NCBI RefSeq assembly: GCF_042659445.1
Contig: NZ_JBHSSR010000008.1
Length of the DNA stretch: 51,961 nt
Source: Macrococcoides epidermidis
Lineage (GTDB): Bacteria > Bacillota > Bacilli > Staphylococcales > Staphylococcaceae
Reading direction: 5' to 3' (one strand)
A model generated the notes under the pieces. The model made no database searches and was not told the DNA's origin. It saw nothing but the letters and a program-made list of their open reading frames with translations. The translations under genes and the position numbers were made by a program. Shown piece after piece: positions 24,702 to 32,515 of the stretch. Position 1 is the stretch's first letter, and every line of letters begins with the position of its first letter.

Positions 24702-25541
24702 TTAGTATGCTGTTGACCAATGTTGCGCGCCGTGTTGTGTATATAAAATACGTGCACGTTTCCATTGTTCTGCTTCTGAAGCTTGTGCTGGGTTACCAGT
24801 TCCGCCTACAGCTGCCCATGTTTGTGGAGAGAATTGGAATAATCCGTAGTAACCTGCTGCGTTAACTGCTCTTGGATTTCCACCTGATTCACGTTGCATG
24901 ATTAAACGTAAATGTGCGTCTACTGATGAATTACCAGCTGGTGCTGACGTTTGTTGTACTGCAGCGCGTTTAGTTTGTTGTACCGGTGCTTGTTGTACTG
25001 GCGCTTTTTGAACTGGTGCTGGTTGTACACGAACTGCTTTTTGAGTTTGTTGTACTGGTTGAGCTTGTGGTTGTGCAGTTGCTGCAGTATTTTGCGTTGT
25101 AACCGGTGCTGAAACTGGTGCTGCTACTTTTTTAGCAACAGGTGCTGCTTTTACTGGAGCTGCATTCACATGTTTACGATGTGATTTTTTCTCAACAATT
25201 AATAATTGACCTTCTTTTAATTCTTTAGAAGATTCAATTTTATTCCATTTTTTTAATTCAGTAATTCTTACGTCGAATTTACGTGCGATTTTACCTAAAG
25301 TATCTCCAGCTTTAACTTCGTATTTACCTTTAACTAGTACTTCTAACTTTTGGTCAGGAACGATTACGTCTGATTCTAATTTATTGATCTTTTTAATCTT
25401 TTCGATTGTAGTGTCATATTTATCTGCAATCGTCCATAAAGATTCACCTTGAGCGACTTTATGTTCTTTTGCGTCTGCTTGTGTTGTAGCTACGCCTGTA
25501 GTAAGTATTGCCATTGTAGTAATTGCTGCTAATTTTTTCAT
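24702..25541 (-). CDS. Secreted double-LysM, SceD/Rpf-like transglycosylase protein
   Basis: A 279-aa exported protein: signal peptide to about Ala24, two LysM domains (27-70 and 72-116), a low-complexity Ala/Pro/Gln/Val linker (about 125-205) with PVQ-type repeats, then a transglycosylase domain (208-279). The catalytic Glu218 is in QRESGGNP, and YYGLFQFSPQTWAAVGG matches the fold. Unlike its neighbour it lacks the Cys pair, so it is closer to SceD/IsaA. A consensus WalR box lies about 100 bp upstream. It is a tandem, diverged paralogue of the gene at 23821-24381. Confidence 0.88.
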   Translation of the reverse strand: MKKLAAITTMAILTTGVATTQADAKEHKVAQGESLWTIADKYDTTIEKIKKINKLESDVIVPDQKLEVLVKGKYEVKAGDTLGKIARKFDVRITELKKWNKIESSKELKEGQLLIVEKKSHRKHVNAAPVKAAPVAKKVAAPVSAPVTTQNTAATAQPQAQPVQQTQKAVRVQPAPVQKAPVQQAPVQQTKRAAVQQTSAPAGNSSVDAHLRLIMQRESGGNPRAVNAAGYYGLFQFSPQTWAAVGGTGNPAQASEAEQWKRARILYTQHGAQHWSTAY

Positions 25542-25641
25542 TATATATAATTCCTCCGAATAGTCTCTTTTATCAATAACACTACTTTATCACGATTTTA
25601 CATTTCTTTGGTTACAGCATTATTATAAGTAACTTCCTTAA

Positions 25642-25658
25642 ATTACAAATATATTACA
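25642..25658 (-). promoter_or_regulatory. WalR box upstream of the double-LysM gene
   Basis: The minus strand reads TGTAAT, 5 bp, TGTAAT, an exact match to TGTWAH-N5-TGTWAH. A second TGTAACC motif follows at about 25610-25617. This supports control by the WalKR cell-wall regulon. Confidence 0.7.
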
Positions 25659-25673
25659 GCCTTATCTCAATTC

Positions 25674-25718
25674 GATACAAAAACCGTCTATCGCTCCGGC
25701 ACGAGCGATAGACGGTTT
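25674..25718 (-). terminator. Terminator of the SSB gene
   Basis: AAACCGTCTATCGCTC pairs perfectly with GAGCGATAGACGGTTT around 6 nt, followed by TTTTTG on the minus strand, about 55 bp after the stop. Confidence 0.9.
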
Positions 25719-25771
25719 AATTTGGGAGGTGTATTAGGATGTGAGGTGTGTGAGTAATGAAGCAATCTAAC

Positions 25772-26512
25772 TTAAAATGGTAGTTGTTGATCTGTTATTT
25801 CTTCCTCTGTCATTTCAGAAGAACTATCATTATCTTCGTCTTCAATCACGCTATCATTATGATTAACTGACGATGCAACTTTATCATTTTCATTTTGCGT
25901 TGTTTCATTGTGATTAAGAGATGACTCGCCACTGAACTTCTGCACAATTTCTTCTGCTTGTTCCTGAATCTCAGCAGACATCTTTTCGTCTTTATTCAGT
26001 TCAGTAGACCATCGCTGATTATATGTTGTTACTGAATCACGTTCTTGTTGAGCTGTCGTTACATTAGAAACTGTTTCCTTTTTGTAATCTGATGTTTCTT
26101 TTTTAGCTGCACGATATCCATTAATAACAATTAACTTTTCATCGTATGACAGTTCATCCCATGTTTCATCAGGTGTCTTTTCTTTATTATTACCGCCGAA
26201 TGAAGGGAGAAACTTAATACTTTCTATTACGATTTCAGTTGAATACCTTGTCTGACCATCTCTTTCATAGCGATTATTATGAATTTGTCCTGTCACACAA
26301 ATGAGCGAACCTTTCTTACAAAATGAATGTATATTTGTAGCTGTACGATTAAATGCTTTACATCTCAGAAAATCAACAGTACTTTCTTTCGCACCTTTCT
26401 TCTTTCCGCGATCAACAGCCAGAAAGAATGATGCAATTTGCAGTTTGTCTGAAAAGTCCTTTAAATCTATATCACTGGAAATCCTACCTGCTAATATTAC
26501 TTTATTTATCAA
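25772..26512 (-). CDS. ssb: Single-stranded DNA-binding protein with long acidic tail
   Basis: A 246-aa SSB. Residues 1 to about 105 form the OB fold (INKVILAGRISSDIDLKDFS, FFLAVDRG, TGQIHNNRYERDGQTRYSTE). A hydrophilic linker of about 135 residues is rich in Glu, Asp, Asn, Ser and Thr. The C-terminal tip DQQLPF resembles the partner-binding DDDIPF tip. Typical staphylococcal SSBs are 130-170 aa, so the tail is unusually long. The start is TTG at 26512 after GGAGGTG; upstream codons lie in the leader. It stands alone, away from rpsF-rpsR, so it is probably a secondary SSB. Confidence 0.88.
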   Translation of the reverse strand: MINKVILAGRISSDIDLKDFSDKLQIASFFLAVDRGKKKGAKESTVDFLRCKAFNRTATNIHSFCKKGSLICVTGQIHNNRYERDGQTRYSTEIVIESIKFLPSFGGNNKEKTPDETWDELSYDEKLIVINGYRAAKKETSDYKKETVSNVTTAQQERDSVTTYNQRWSTELNKDEKMSAEIQEQAEEIVQKFSGESSLNHNETTQNENDKVASSVNHNDSVIEDEDNDSSSEMTEEEITDQQLPF

Positions 26513-26536
26513 TGTGTCACCTCCTTTCTTAATAGC

Positions 26537-26564
26537 ACTATATAATGAAAATAAATTGTTGCAA
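26537..26564 (-). promoter_or_regulatory. Promoter of the SSB gene
   Basis: TTGCAA, a 16-bp spacer, then TATAGT on the minus strand, about 25 bp before the TTG start. The longer open frame runs through this promoter, which supports the shorter protein. Confidence 0.65.
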
Positions 26565-26720
26565 AAATGCAGCAATTCAATTTTAGATATGAAGTACATT
26601 CAAAAATTGAATAATGCTTCATTTTCTATCAAAAACGAAAAGATTTTCGATATAAAAAGAAAAATTTTATAATTTGAAAATTATATGTGATAATTTATAA
26701 TAGATAATGGAGGGATATAC

Positions 26721-27155
26721 ATGAAAACGTTTAAAGCAGTAAGATTTCAAATCGTCGAAAACGAATCAGTAACAGAATATGCGCTGCATGACGGTGTTAT
26801 TATTAATAAAGAAAACAGCGGTACAGGCTGGCTGCTTGAAATCGTTATCGATGATATTCATCTTGAAAAAATGCAGCACTATTTAGATAATGAGACGATG
26901 CTCGATACACGTGTTGTTATTACACGTGCATCAAATGATCCTGCCTTATTTGAATCAACTGTAAAACAGATTATTCCTTTAAAAGATAAAATCTCTGTAA
27001 TCATCGAATGCCACATTTATACGTTACGACAAGTTTATGCAGAGAAGTTACTTGAACAGCTTGTAGTGGACGGACTAAGTGGTCAGGAGCTACTTATCGC
27101 ATTCAACCGTATGATGAAATCAAAACCAAAATTAAAAGATGAAATAGAAGAATAA
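26721..27155 (+). CDS. ywpF: YwpF-like protein
   Basis: A 144-aa cytoplasmic protein beginning MKTFKAVRFQIVENESVTEY, with no signal or membrane segment. The call is by resemblance to the YwpF family found beside fabZ and ssb in bacilli and staphylococci; the function is unknown. GGAGGG precedes the ATG, and AT-rich divergent promoter DNA separates it from ssb. It converges on fabZ, sharing a two-way terminator. Confidence 0.75.
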   Translation: MKTFKAVRFQIVENESVTEYALHDGVIINKENSGTGWLLEIVIDDIHLEKMQHYLDNETMLDTRVVITRASNDPALFESTVKQIIPLKDKISVIIECHIYTLRQVYAEKLLEQLVVDGLSGQELLIAFNRMMKSKPKLKDEIEE

Positions 27156-27160
27156 AAAAA

Positions 27161-27205
27161 AAGAAGATAATCCAGAAGCCTATGCTTTCCGAATTATCTT
27201 CTTTT
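27161..27205. terminator. Bidirectional terminator between ywpF and fabZ
   Basis: AAGAAGATAAT and ATTATCTTCTT pair around a 21-nt loop. A-rich and T-rich runs flank both sides, so it can end transcription from either convergent gene. Confidence 0.85.
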
Positions 27206-27206
27206 A

Positions 27207-27644
27207 TTATCTCTCTAAAATTGCAAAACTGATTTCACAGCTACAAGCAATCTCACCATTCACTGTAGCCTTTGCTACACCTTTACCTAATGGGCCTTTT
27301 ACTCTTGTCATTTCTACTTCTAACTGTAACGTATCACCAGGTGTAACCTGCTTTTTAAATCTACATTTATCAATACCGGTAAACATTGCAAGCTTCCCTT
27401 GATTCTCTTCTAACTTTAGCATTGCAACAGCACCAACTTGCGCTAGTGCTTCTACAATTAATACGCCGGGCATTACTGCATATTCCGGGAAATGCCCTTG
27501 AAAGAATGGTTCGTTCCCACTTACCTGTTTAATACCAGTACATTTTTTTCCATCTTCTAATTCAATGATTCTATCAATCAGTAAAAATGGATAGCGATGC
27601 GGAATAATCTTTTTAATTTCGTCAAAAGTTAGTAATGTTTCCAT
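27207..27644 (-). CDS. fabZ: 3-hydroxyacyl-[ACP] dehydratase FabZ
   Basis: A 145-aa hot-dog-fold dehydratase of type II fatty acid synthesis. Catalytic His51 (QGHFPEYAVMPG) and Glu65 (GVLIVEALAQVG) are in place. The ATG at 27644 overlaps the epuA stop (TGATG); an in-frame TTG three bases earlier is less likely. It is last in ywzB-murA-epuA-fabZ. Confidence 0.97.
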   Translation of the reverse strand: METLLTFDEIKKIIPHRYPFLLIDRIIELEDGKKCTGIKQVSGNEPFFQGHFPEYAVMPGVLIVEALAQVGAVAMLKLEENQGKLAMFTGIDKCRFKKQVTPGDTLQLEVEMTRVKGPLGKGVAKATVNGEIACSCEISFAILER

Positions 27645-27868
27645 CAACTTTCACTCCCAGTTAGTTTTAATAAATGTGTCCATGTCGATGGTTTAAATAC
27701 ATCCATCGGAGAATGTAAGATACCATACCCAATCATCATTCCGATAACAAATAAAATTATCATCAATAAGATTACGATACTTACTGTTAACAGAATGGGT
27801 ATACGTCTATGTATTACTTCTGTGCCATTAATAACACTCACTTTTTGATTTAAGATCGGTCTTTTCAA
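27644..27868 (-). CDS. epuA: EpuA-like small membrane protein (RNA polymerase beta-subunit annotated family)
   Basis: A 74-aa protein with a single transmembrane helix (about residues 25-50), a basic N terminus (MKRPILNQK, RRRIP-like) and a C-terminal extracytoplasmic segment. The family is named EpuA and often mislabelled RNA polymerase beta subunit; its role is unknown. Position directly after murA is characteristic. GAGGGG lies 8 bp before a TTG at 27868, which I use; a GTG three codons earlier overlaps that site. Confidence 0.78.
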   Translation of the reverse strand: MKRPILNQKVSVINGTEVIHRRIPILLTVSIVILLMIILFVIGMMIGYGILHSPMDVFKPSTWTHLLKLTGSES

Positions 27869-27900
27869 ATCAATCACCCCTCAGGTTTGATTGTACATCA

Positions 27901-29184
27901 TTAAGATTTTACAGTAACTTTTTTATCGCCTGTACGTTCAATTTCCGCACCTAAACTTCTTAATTTAAGATGGAAATCTACGTAACCTCTATCTAGATGA
28001 TAAAGTTCAGTGACTTTAGTGTAACCTTCAGCTACAAGTCCTGCCAGTATTAAAGCTGCCGCTGAACGTAAGTCTGTTGCTTTTACTTCAGCACCTTGTA
28101 ACTTACTTTCTGAGACGCGAGCAATACGTTTATCTACTGTAATCTTTGCATTCATCTTAGCAAACTCTGCAACATGCATAAAGCGATTTTCAAACACTGT
28201 TTCATGCATCGTACTTTCTTTTGGTAAGACAAGCATAAGCGCCATCATCTGAGCCTGCATATCTGTAGGAAAGCCAGGGTGTGGTAAAGTCTTCACATGA
28301 ACTTCTTTTAAAGGTTGTTCAGCGCGCAGTCGAATACCAACTTCATCAATTTCAATGATACAACCTGTTTCTTCTAATTTCGCAATAAGTGCCTGCATAT
28401 GTTCATAAATTGCTCCTTCAACATACACATCACCTTGCGTTAAAGCTGCAGCCACTAAAAATGTTCCGGCAACAATTCTATCCGGTACAATTTCATGTTC
28501 CGCACCTTTAAGCGCTTCGACACCATTGATTACGATACGATCAGTACCAGCACCTTGCACATCAGCACCCATCTTATTTAAATAGTTTGCTAAATCAACG
28601 ATTTCTGGTTCTCTTGCAACGTTATCAATAATTGTCTTTCCTTCAGCGAGTGATGCTGCCATCATAATATTTTGCGTAGCGCCAACGCTCGGGAAATCAA
28701 AATAGATTTGTGCACCCTTTAATCTACCATTTACACTACCCATTAAATAACCGTTTGTCTGTGTGATTTCTGCCCCTAAAGCACGTAACCCTTTTAAATG
28801 CTGCTCAATTGGACGAGAACCTATCGCACAACCACCAGGCATCGCGACTTCAGCTTTTCCAAAACGCGCTAATAATGGCCCTAACACCAGTACACTTGCA
28901 CGCATTTTACTAACGTATTCATATGCAGCATGCGTTAATAGTTCTCCACTTGCGTCAACTTCAACAGTATTAACATCTAATCTTTTATATACTTTCGCAT
29001 TTAAGCCTTCTAAAACGGCAGAAATCGTATCAACATCTGATAAATCCGGTACATTTGTAAATACACTTTTACCTTCAGCAGCAAGAATTGACGCTGTTAT
29101 AATCGGTAACACTGCATTTTTAGCACCTTCAACTTTAACATGACCCTTTAATTTAGCGCCACCTTTAACGATAATTGTATCCAT
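27901..29184 (-). CDS. murA: UDP-GlcNAc 1-carboxyvinyltransferase (MurA)
   Basis: A 427-aa EPSP-synthase-fold enzyme for the first committed step of peptidoglycan synthesis, the fosfomycin target. The catalytic loop AMPGGCAIGSRP places Cys119, so fosfomycin sensitivity is expected. KxxxKNA-type substrate residues appear in VEGAKNAVLP. The ATG at 29184 has GGAGG upstream; the frame opens ten codons earlier. A second paralogue, murZ, is at 48537-49793. Confidence 0.96.
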   Translation of the reverse strand: MDTIIVKGGAKLKGHVKVEGAKNAVLPIITASILAAEGKSVFTNVPDLSDVDTISAVLEGLNAKVYKRLDVNTVEVDASGELLTHAAYEYVSKMRASVLVLGPLLARFGKAEVAMPGGCAIGSRPIEQHLKGLRALGAEITQTNGYLMGSVNGRLKGAQIYFDFPSVGATQNIMMAASLAEGKTIIDNVAREPEIVDLANYLNKMGADVQGAGTDRIVINGVEALKGAEHEIVPDRIVAGTFLVAAALTQGDVYVEGAIYEHMQALIAKLEETGCIIEIDEVGIRLRAEQPLKEVHVKTLPHPGFPTDMQAQMMALMLVLPKESTMHETVFENRFMHVAEFAKMNAKITVDKRIARVSESKLQGAEVKATDLRSAAALILAGLVAEGYTKVTELYHLDRGYVDFHLKLRSLGAEIERTGDKKVTVKS

Positions 29185-29311
29185 TTTAACCTCCAAATTA
29201 ACATAGCTATACATCTATTCTATACCAAATACTTCTTACATGGATAATAAAAACTGTAAATGAGATAAATTTATTAATATTCTTTAAATATAACGTATGT
29301 TAATTATAGCA

Positions 29312-29533
29312 CTAAAATAATACCATAATAAGATTTGTTTGCTTAATTAAATCAACGATAAAGTTTGTCACTAAATAGCTTATAGCCATACTGAAACATA
29401 TTAACAATATTTGAATTTCTCTTGTTTTACCTGCTTTAAATAAATGATCAAAACGCAGTGTCTGTAAACTGTTAAAACTCACGGCTGTGACAGTTAAATA
29501 TAAAAATACATATGTTAGTGCGTAAATATTCAT
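29312..29533 (-). CDS. ywzB: DUF1146 membrane protein (YwzB-like)
   Basis: A 73-aa protein with two transmembrane helices (about 5-21 and 42-65) and the DUF1146 centre FDHLFKAGKTREIQIL. Function is unknown; the gene sits between atpC and murA as in bacilli. AGAGGAG precedes the ATG by about 5 bp, directly behind the U tract of the preceding terminator, leaving no room for its own promoter. Confidence 0.82.
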   Translation of the reverse strand: MNIYALTYVFLYLTVTAVSFNSLQTLRFDHLFKAGKTREIQILLICFSMAISYLVTNFIVDLIKQTNLIMVLF

Positions 29534-29546
29534 ATTTCTCCTCTAC

Positions 29547-29576
29547 AAAAAAAGTACACAGATAACTGTGTACTTT
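29547..29576 (-). terminator. Terminator between the atp operon and ywzB
   Basis: AAAGTACACAG and CTGTGTACTTT pair around a 4-nt loop, followed by seven T on the minus strand. The ywzB ribosome site starts within a few bases, so read-through here would set ywzB-murA expression unless a promoter lies upstream of the hairpin. Confidence 0.9.
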
Positions 29577-29620
29577 AAATTTCTTAATTAATTGGCATGT
29601 TCAAAGCAGACGCTTTGTCG

Positions 29621-29750
29621 ACAGCCTCTTTTGAAACGGCGTAAAAGAAGCAACTACTTCAACAATAAGTTAACAAAGCTAAAATCAAAAAGCGATTTAG
29701 CGCTTTGTTACCTTATTGCTTGTAGCTTAACGCTTCTTTCACAGCCTCTT
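29621..29750. repeat. Long inverted repeat with flanking direct repeats after atpC
   Basis: Arms of about 33-36 bp (29647-29679 and 29702-29737) are near-complementary with a few bulges, around a 22-bp loop holding a small hairpin (29681-29706) with a T run on the minus strand. ACAGCCTCTT occurs on both sides (29621-29630 and 29741-29750), the second overlapping the atpC stop. A third short hairpin, CAAAGC/GCTTTG, lies at 29602-29617. No ORF is supported. It may be a composite terminator or a miniature palindromic element. Confidence 0.7.
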
Positions 29751-30159
29751 AGCGATATTTTGCAACTTCTAATCGGTTCATTGCACGATGTAATGCACGT
29801 TCTGCGCGGTGGAAATCAACATGTTCTGCTTTGTCTTCTTTCATGCGCTCTTCAGCACGAAGTAATGAAGCTTTAGCTCTTTCAATGTCAATTTCATCAG
29901 CTTGCTCAGCTGATTGAACAAGAATCGTAACTTTCTCCGGACGGATTTCAGCAAATCCTTCCGTTACAGCAATATGATCTTTATCATTACCTGAACGTGT
30001 AACACGTACGGCCCCAATTTTTAGAGGTGCGACTGTAGGAATATGACCAGCCATCACACCCATTTCACCTGATTCAGTCTGTAATACTACTAACTCTGCT
30101 TCATGCTCTGAGTAAACTGAACCGTTAGGAGTGACGATATCTAATGCGATTTTATTCAT
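29749..30159 (-). CDS. atpC: ATP synthase epsilon subunit
   Basis: A 136-aa F1 epsilon subunit: N-terminal beta sandwich (MNKIALDIVTPNGSVYSEHE, GEMGVMAGHIPTVAPLKIG) and C-terminal helical hairpin (RAKASLLRAEERM onward) that can inhibit the motor. It is last of the nine-gene operon, 20 bp after atpD. The stop codon lies inside a repeated ACAGCCTCTT motif on the opposite strand. Confidence 0.97.
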   Translation of the reverse strand: MNKIALDIVTPNGSVYSEHEAELVVLQTESGEMGVMAGHIPTVAPLKIGAVRVTRSGNDKDHIAVTEGFAEIRPEKVTILVQSAEQADEIDIERAKASLLRAEERMKEDKAEHVDFHRAERALHRAMNRLEVAKYR

Positions 30160-30179
30160 AGTTCCATCCTCCTAAGAAA

Positions 30180-31595
30180 TTAAACTTCAACACCCATACC
30201 TTTAGCTTGTTCTAACACAGCCTCGATGCCACCAACTAAACGGAATGCATCTTCAGGAATGTGGTCGTATTTACCATCTAAGATCGCTTTAAAGTCTTGT
30301 ACCGTTTGTTGAACTGGTACGTAAGAACCTTTTTGACCTGTAAATTGTTCAGCTACGTGGAAGTTTTGAGATAAGAAGAACTGAATACGACGTGCACGGT
30401 TTACAGTCTTTTTATCGTCATCAGATAATTCATCCATACCTAAGATAGCGATAATATCTTGTAACTCACGATATTTTTGTAATGTTGCCTGAACGCGACG
30501 TGCTACTTCATAATGCTCTTCTCCAACTACTGCTGGTGTTAATGCACGTGATGTAGACGCTAATGGGTCAACGGCTGGATAAATACCCATCTCCGTTAAT
30601 TTACGCTCTAAGTTTGTTGTTGCATCTAAGTGAGCGAACGCTGTTGCTGGCGCCGGGTCAGTATAGTCATCGGCAGGTACGAATACCGCTTGGATAGATG
30701 TTACTGAACCAACGTTCGTTGACGTGATACGCTCTTGTAATTGACCCATTTCAGTAGCAAGTGTTGGTTGGTAACCAACGGCAGAAGGCATACGACCTAA
30801 AAGTGCCGAAACTTCTGAACCTGCTTGTGTGAAACGGAAGATGTTGTCGATGAATAAAAGTACGTCCTGTCCTTGTTCATCACGGAAGTATTCAGCCATT
30901 GTTAAACCAGATAATGCTACGCGCATACGTGCACCAGGTGGCTCGTTCATTTGTCCGAATACCATCGCTGTTTTCTTAATAACGCCTGAGTCACTCATTT
31001 CGTGGAATAAGTCATTACCTTCACGTGTTCTTTCACCAACACCTGCGAATACTGAGATACCACCGTGTTCTTGTGCGATATTGTTGATTAATTCCTGAAT
31101 TAATACAGTTTTACCTACACCGGCACCACCGAATAGACCGATTTTACCACCTTTAATGTAAGGTGCTAATAAATCTACTACTTTGATACCTGTTTCTAAG
31201 ATTTCAACTTTTGTAGATAATTCTTCAAATTTAGGTGCTAAACGGTGAATTGGATCACGTCGAACGCTTGCATCTAATTCTTCACCTAAATCGATTTTTT
31301 CTCCTAATACGTTAAATACGCGACCTAAAGTTACGTCTCCAACTGGTACTGAGATTGGTGATCCAGTATCGACTACTTCTGCTCCACGTTGCACGCCATC
31401 AGTAGAACTCATAGCGATTGTACGTACAGCATCGTCACCTAAATGAAGGGCAACTTCTAACGCTAACTTCGTAGTTTTGCCTTCTTCACGTTTAATATCT
31501 AAAGTTAAGGCATTGTTTAATGCTGGTAATTGACCGTTTTCGAACTTAACGTCGATAACAGGACCCATAACTTGGATTACGTGACCTACTGCCAT
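30180..31595 (-). CDS. atpD: ATP synthase beta subunit
   Basis: The 471-aa catalytic F1 subunit. Walker A GGAGVGKTVLIQELINN, the catalytic GERTREGNDLF and Walker B VLLFIDNIFRFTQAGSEVSA are intact. AGGAGG precedes the ATG. Length and motifs are normal. Confidence 0.98.
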   Translation of the reverse strand: MAVGHVIQVMGPVIDVKFENGQLPALNNALTLDIKREEGKTTKLALEVALHLGDDAVRTIAMSSTDGVQRGAEVVDTGSPISVPVGDVTLGRVFNVLGEKIDLGEELDASVRRDPIHRLAPKFEELSTKVEILETGIKVVDLLAPYIKGGKIGLFGGAGVGKTVLIQELINNIAQEHGGISVFAGVGERTREGNDLFHEMSDSGVIKKTAMVFGQMNEPPGARMRVALSGLTMAEYFRDEQGQDVLLFIDNIFRFTQAGSEVSALLGRMPSAVGYQPTLATEMGQLQERITSTNVGSVTSIQAVFVPADDYTDPAPATAFAHLDATTNLERKLTEMGIYPAVDPLASTSRALTPAVVGEEHYEVARRVQATLQKYRELQDIIAILGMDELSDDDKKTVNRARRIQFFLSQNFHVAEQFTGQKGSYVPVQQTVQDFKAILDGKYDHIPEDAFRLVGGIEAVLEQAKGMGVEV

Positions 31596-31613
31596 GTTTA
31601 TTCCTCCTAAGTG

Positions 31614-32480
31614 TTATTCTAATGCGGCTGCTCCACCAACAATTTCAGTAATTTGTTGCGTGATTGCTGCTTGTCTCGCACGGTTATATTGTAATGATAA
31701 ATCATCGATTAATTCTTTTGCATTGTCTGTTGCATTTTTCATTGCCGTCATACGTGATGCATGTTCACTTGCTTTACCATCTAAAATGGCACCATAGATT
31801 AAACTTTCCGCATATTGTGGAAGAATAACTTCTAAAATGGCATCTTGATCAGGTTCAAACTCATAGTTAGATAATGAAGATTCACCTGATACTTCATCTT
31901 TAGATATCGGTAAAATTTTGCGCTCCTGAACTTCTTGCTCTAGCACACTGATGAAGTGGCTGAAATGCATATAAATTTCGTCATATTCTCCAGTTTCAAA
32001 ACGTGAAACAGCTTTTTGACTGATATCTTTAATTGATTTAAATGATGGTTGCTCAGAAAGCCCGATAATTTCACCTTCAACGTTATATTCACGCGAACGT
32101 AAGAAATCACGACCAACACGACCAATTACTAAAATACCGTATTCAGCAGGATTGTTATTATGACGTTCTTTTATTTTAGCTGTAACGCTTTTTAAAATGT
32201 TTGCATTATAAGGTCCAGCAAGACCCTTATCACAAGTGATTACTAAGTAACCTGTCTTCTTAACAGGACGTGACTGCAACATTGGATGGTTTGAGTCTGA
32301 ACTGTTACCGCCGATTGCTGTAATTGCTTCCTGCATTTTATTCATATATGGATAAAAGCTTTTTGCATTTTCTTCAGCACGACGAAGTTTAGAGTTAGAA
32401 ACCATGTGCATCGCTTTTGTAATTTGACTTGTTTTTTTAGTCGAATTTATGCGGCCTTTTATGTCTCTAAGAGAAGCCAT
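31614..32480 (-). CDS. atpG: ATP synthase gamma subunit
   Basis: A 288-aa central-stalk subunit. N-terminal ASLRDIKGRINSTKKTSQIT and MHMVSNSKLRRAE and the C-terminal coiled-coil helix (NATDNAKELIDDLSLQYNRA) are typical. It is flanked by atpA (35 bp upstream) and atpD (18 bp downstream). Confidence 0.98.
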   Translation of the reverse strand: MASLRDIKGRINSTKKTSQITKAMHMVSNSKLRRAEENAKSFYPYMNKMQEAITAIGGNSSDSNHPMLQSRPVKKTGYLVITCDKGLAGPYNANILKSVTAKIKERHNNNPAEYGILVIGRVGRDFLRSREYNVEGEIIGLSEQPSFKSIKDISQKAVSRFETGEYDEIYMHFSHFISVLEQEVQERKILPISKDEVSGESSLSNYEFEPDQDAILEVILPQYAESLIYGAILDGKASEHASRMTAMKNATDNAKELIDDLSLQYNRARQAAITQQITEIVGGAAALE

Positions 32481-32515
32481 TTTGTCACCACCTTCTGATT
32501 AATTTCCTTTAAAGA

